Virus record (IMG/VR): IMGVR_UViG_3300013006_000032
Coordinates: 1-63,873 of that record
Source of the DNA: a virus
Direction: 5' to 3' (one strand)
Length of the DNA: 63,873 nt
Shown: piece by piece, positions 61,202-63,873 of the stretch
Numbering within the stretch: position 1 is the first letter of the stretch
Layout: each line of letters opens with the position of its first letter
The notes under the pieces: model-generated
Told to the model about the DNA's origin: nothing
Databases searched by the model: none
What the model saw: only the letters and a program-made list of their open reading frames with translations
Made by a program: the position numbers and the translations under genes

Positions 61202-61854
61202 AATTTGATTTACTAGTAGAAGAGATATTACAGCATCAAAAAAATAATCTTGTAGTTATATTTCCGGGGAGATTTCAGCCTTTTCATATTGGTCATAAGA
61301 GATTTTTTGATATGGCTAAAAAACAGTTTCCTGGAGCTGATTTTTATATAGCTACATCAGATACCCCTGCAAAAGCTGCTTCGAAAGAACCAGATAGATA
61401 TCCTTTTAATTTTGCAGAAAAGAAACAAATTATGCAAGCTGCTGGTATACCCGAAAAGGAGATTTTTCAGGTTGCTCAGCCTTATAAGCCTATTGAAATT
61501 TTAAAGAATTATGATCAAAATGTCGCAAAAGTTATTTATATAGTAGGCGAAAAGGATATGAAGGAGGATCCGAGATTTGCTTTCGGTATAACAAAAAAAG
61601 GTACACCAACGTATTTTCAGCCGTTTAAAAGTTTAAACGAAATGGAGCCTTTCAAGGAGCAAGGCGGACATGGATACATATATTCACCAGGTACTATTAA
61701 ATTTAATGTCGGTGGAAAGAATATAACGAGTGCAACAGAATTAAGAAACCTTTATAAAGCTGCAAACGAAGAGCAAAGAAAAGAATATATTACACAAATA
61801 CTAGGTAAATTTGATCCAAAGATTTATAATATCTTTAACGAAAAGCTGCGTTAA
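61198..61854 (+). CDS. Cytidylyltransferase/NMN adenylyltransferase-like protein
   Basis: A protein of 218 aa. The nucleotidyltransferase motif is GRFQPFHIGHKRFF (24-37, HxGH), and KNITSATELR (174-183) is the ISSTxxR-type motif. This fits the NadM/NMNAT branch that makes NAD from NMN and ATP, or a pyrophosphate-forming relative. An N-terminal 15-residue extension MKFDLLVEEILQ precedes the domain and resembles the targeting pattern. The ATG overlaps the ligase-like stop. It converges on a minus-strand gene with a 4-nt overlap. Confidence 0.72.
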   Translation: MKFDLLVEEILQHQKNNLVVIFPGRFQPFHIGHKRFFDMAKKQFPGADFYIATSDTPAKAASKEPDRYPFNFAEKKQIMQAAGIPEKEIFQVAQPYKPIEILKNYDQNVAKVIYIVGEKDMKEDPRFAFGITKKGTPTYFQPFKSLNEMEPFKEQGGHGYIYSPGTIKFNVGGKNITSATELRNLYKAANEEQRKEYITQILGKFDPKIYNIFNEKLR

Positions 61855-62408
61855 CTGTTTTTAGCTTCTAAAATATTAATTGTTTCAAGAAGTACTTTTT
61901 CTAAAACTTCCTTTGATTCTCTTCTCAAAACGGTTTTTAACTGCTTAACGAGATCATCGCCACCTTTTGAAATAGCACTAAAGAGCTCTTCTTCATTATT
62001 TTCCTCAACACCCATTAATTCCATTTCTTGACGTGCTGATTCATAATCCTCATAACCAAATACTGAGTCTAACTGATCATGCGCATTAGTTATTTTGCTT
62101 AGAACCCAGGCTTCAACATTGCCTTTATTCTTCAATAAATTGTGTAGCATAGCTGAAAGTTTAAAAATTCTAAATAAAAGCTGTCTAGACATTGTACTGT
62201 TGTTGTCGCTATTTTCATCTGTATACCCCTCACAATCCTCGCTTCTATCTTGTACACAGTCTCTTTTAGGAGGCATTGCAATTTTTTGAATTTTTGAAGG
62301 GGAAGGTGTTACACCTTCATTATCCGCTAGAGGCCCAAGACCAAGATTTTCCTTTAAAATCTTCTTATCATAAATTTCGTTTAATGTATCAAAATCTTTG
62401 GCAAACAT
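61851..62408 (-). CDS. Unknown, possibly virion-associated helical protein
   Basis: A protein of 185 aa. N-terminal MFAKDFDTLNEIYDKKILKE is amphipathic. An acidic, Cys-containing linker (about 48-70) precedes a helical region with RQLLFRIFKLSAMLHNLL, EAWVLSKITNAHDQLDSVFG and EDYESARQEME. That helical pattern (W-V-x-x-K-I-T-x-A-x-D/H) recalls small virion proteins of marine T4-like phages. TAAATA is exactly 5 nt before the ATG. Function unknown. Confidence 0.55.
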   Translation of the reverse strand: MFAKDFDTLNEIYDKKILKENLGLGPLADNEGVTPSPSKIQKIAMPPKRDCVQDRSEDCEGYTDENSDNNSTMSRQLLFRIFKLSAMLHNLLKNKGNVEAWVLSKITNAHDQLDSVFGYEDYESARQEMELMGVEENNEEELFSAISKGGDDLVKQLKTVLRRESKEVLEKVLLETINILEAKNS

Positions 62409-62413
62409 ATAAT

Positions 62414-62419
62414 TATTTA
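62414..62419 (-). promoter_or_regulatory. TAAATA box, 5 nt before ATG (62408)
   Basis: ATTAAATA in the 80-nt divergent gap. Confidence 0.6.
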
Positions 62420-62477
62420 ATCAAATTCTTTAAAATTATTCATTGATTTAGATAAATGAAAACCGCTCAATAATCAA

Positions 62478-62483
62478 TAAATA
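62478..62483 (+). promoter_or_regulatory. TAAATA box, 5 nt before ATG (62489)
   Basis: AATAAATA then TATAG then the ATG of the retropepsin-like gene. Confidence 0.65.
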
Positions 62484-62488
62484 TATAG

Positions 62489-63151
62489 ATGGAACCCTTT
62501 AAGGATTTTTATAATAAACCTGTCCTTGGTGTTAATGAATATATTGACATTAACGGCATTGGCCGATTAAAGGCAAAGATTGACAGTGGTAACGAAGCTT
62601 ATAACGTGCTGCACGGTGTTGATGTTGAAGAAAATGGTGAAGAAATAACATTTACTACAGTAGGCAATAAGAGAATAAAGGCACCAAGAAGCGGTGAAAT
62701 AAAGATACATATAGGTAGTGGTGTAAAGGAAGACAGACCAATAGTAATGTTGGATATAAAGATAGATGGTAAAGAATACAAAGGTGTACCTTTTAGTATA
62801 GCCGATAGAACAGAAAATGAAGATCCTATTCTTGTCGGTGAACCTTTTTTGAAGAAGTTAAATGCAGTTATAGATGTAAATAAGAAATCTGTTAACGAAT
62901 CTACGAAATATAATGTTGTGATGCTTAATAAAAAAGATAAATTGGCTAGAGATTGGAAAAAAGCTCGTTATAGTGAAAATGCCTTACGTGCAGTTGCAAA
63001 TAGACAAAAAACTTTAATTGTTTCAAAGACTGGAAATCCAAAATTTAGAGGTAAAAGTATTCTTAAAATAATTAACCCAATTACTAAGAAAGCGTTTATC
63101 ATCTTCAAGAAGAAGACAAAGACCTCAGAAACCGATACAATAGAAAATTAA
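62489..63151 (+). CDS. Retropepsin-like aspartic protease (RimB/Zn-protease family type)
   Basis: A protein of 220 aa. RLKAKIDSGNEAYNVLHG contains the D-S-G active-site triad (Asp32), and VPFSIADRTENEDPILVGEPFLKKL matches the second half of the PF05618-type family, once named ATP-dependent zinc proteases and now seen as retropepsin-like. The C-terminal 85 residues are basic. The N-terminus MEPFKDFYNK resembles the targeting motif. TAAATA is exactly 5 nt before the ATG. It might process virion proteins; a prohead protease of the T4 gp21 type is not in this window. Confidence 0.75.
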   Translation: MEPFKDFYNKPVLGVNEYIDINGIGRLKAKIDSGNEAYNVLHGVDVEENGEEITFTTVGNKRIKAPRSGEIKIHIGSGVKEDRPIVMLDIKIDGKEYKGVPFSIADRTENEDPILVGEPFLKKLNAVIDVNKKSVNESTKYNVVMLNKKDKLARDWKKARYSENALRAVANRQKTLIVSKTGNPKFRGKSILKIINPITKKAFIIFKKKTKTSETDTIEN

Positions 63152-63796
63152 TTAGTTATTTTGCGCGAATTCAACAAACTTATAAAACTCAGCTCGTGAG
63201 TTATCATTGTTATCTAAAAACGCACCAGACATTCTAGCTGTACGCATTGTTGAATCGTGTCTAATACCGCGATTAGAGCAGCAAGTATGATTAGCTTCAA
63301 TCATAACCGCAACGCCGTTATTCTTTTCACAGACAAGATCAATATGCGCATGTATTTGCATGGTAAGATTTTCTTGTACTTGCGGGCGTCGCGCAAACCA
63401 ATCAACAATACGATTAAGCTTACTCAATCCAATAACTTTACCTTCTTTTGAGGGTATATATGCGACATGAGCTACACCAGTAAAGGGTGCATGATGATGT
63501 GAGCAAAGTGATGTTAATTTAATATTATTTTGACAGACCATCCCATCGTATTGGTCAATATTATCAAAAGCTGTAATCTTAGGTGGCTTACTGTAGCAGC
63601 CCCATGCAAAGTCTTCTACAAAGGCCTTAGCCACGCGATGTGGGGTATTATCACTGTTAGGATCATTTCTCCAATCATACCCTAATGCATCCATATATGC
63701 TTCATAAGCTTTAGATGCTCTTTCAATTATTTGTTCTCTTTCTTCTTGAGTATGAGGATGGTTGTGATTAGCGAAAGCGAGTTTTACTTTAGACAT
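63152..63796 (-). CDS. folE: GTP cyclohydrolase I (FolE)
   Basis: A protein of 214 aa. TSLCSHHHAPFTG (95-107) holds zinc Cys98 and His101. VIGLSKLNRIVDWFARRPQVQE, the signature segment, follows, and HTCCSNRGIRH (170-180) supplies the third zinc Cys and substrate residues. It converts GTP to dihydroneopterin triphosphate, the first step of folate and of 7-deazaguanine synthesis. With QueC in the same genome the deazaguanine route is more likely. It abuts the retropepsin-like gene tail to tail with no gap. Confidence 0.95.
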   Translation of the reverse strand: MSKVKLAFANHNHPHTQEEREQIIERASKAYEAYMDALGYDWRNDPNSDNTPHRVAKAFVEDFAWGCYSKPPKITAFDNIDQYDGMVCQNNIKLTSLCSHHHAPFTGVAHVAYIPSKEGKVIGLSKLNRIVDWFARRPQVQENLTMQIHAHIDLVCEKNNGVAVMIEANHTCCSNRGIRHDSTMRTARMSGAFLDNNDNSRAEFYKFVEFAQNN

Positions 63797-63852
63797 ATTA
63801 GCTATTATATTATAAGTTATAACAAGATCAACATAAATAATATTGTATATCT

Positions 63853-63873
63853 ATGGCAGACGTAACCATATCT
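63853..63873 (+). CDS. Start of a further plus-strand gene (truncated by window edge)
   Basis: ATG GCA GAC GTA begins an open frame (MADVTIS) that runs out of the window. TAAATA lies at 63834-63839, 13 nt before the ATG, divergent from folE. Too short to identify. Confidence 0.3.

Noticed and set aside
1-63873. tRNA genes, insertion sequences, introns and CRISPR arrays
   Set aside because: Intergenic gaps are nearly all under 100 nt and none contains a cloverleaf, transposase, intron core or direct-repeat/spacer pattern that I can see.

Overview
The window is part of an AT-rich, tightly packed genome of a T4-like contractile-tailed phage (myovirus). Recognisable T4-type proteins include baseplate gp6, gp25 and a gp53-like protein, tube gp19, sheath gp18, large terminase gp17, a gp14-like neck protein, primase gp61, clamp gp45, clamp loader gp44, ssDNA-binding gp32, helicase gp41, UvsX, UvsW, a UvsY-like protein, DNA polymerase gp43, nuclease gp46/gp47 and late sigma factor gp55. 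The base composition, the mix of auxiliary genes and a phage-encoded ribosomal protein bS21 suggest an aquatic bacterial host. The host cannot be named from this sequence.

Layout. Positions 1-12013 (minus strand) hold a glycosyltransferase, an adhesin with threonine-proline repeats, two very large baseplate or fibre-type proteins, gp6 and gp25. Positions 12687-14080 hold the clamp loader and dUTPase. Positions 14593-29787 (minus) form the tail module: a peptidase-bearing hub, hub and tube-cap proteins, tape measure, a paralogous assembly pair, tube-fold proteins, sheath and terminase. Positions 31805-43078 and 45046-56981 (minus) are the replication, recombination and late-transcription core. 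Sugar and glycan genes, bS21, a class-II glutamine amidotransferase and QueC are interspersed there. Plus-strand genes interrupt this at 12078, 14132, 29799-31808, 33630, 43127-45049, 57008-61854 and 62489. GTP cyclohydrolase I (63152) is on the minus strand near the end.

Two signals run through the whole window. First, about twenty genes on both strands have a TAAATA box, the core of the T4 late promoter TATAAATA, placed 5-7 nt before the start codon. The gap is exactly 5 nt in fourteen cases, including three GTG starts, and these genes show no clear Shine-Dalgarno sequence. If the box works as in T4, transcription would begin at or within a base or two of the start codon, giving leaderless late mRNAs. 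Genes inside operons instead overlap their neighbours (ATGA or TAATG junctions), and some have a good Shine-Dalgarno. The same phage encodes gp55, which would read the boxes, and bS21, a 30S subunit protein tied to start-site selection. Second, most plus-strand genes of unknown function, plus the ligase-like, NMNAT-like and retropepsin-like genes, begin with a short amphipathic N-terminus of the type Met...Phe...Leu-x-x-Glu. This resembles the T4 capsid-targeting sequence, so they may encode internal virion proteins that are packaged, processed and possibly injected.

Other points of note: a class-II amidotransferase whose catalytic Cys2 is only reached from an ATT start with a strong Shine-Dalgarno; the co-occurrence of that protein with QueC and FolE, which suggests 7-deazaguanine metabolism (possibly a split Gat/QueC pair); a tape measure with eight 17-residue repeats; and all seven convergent gene junctions abutting or overlapping with no terminator between them.
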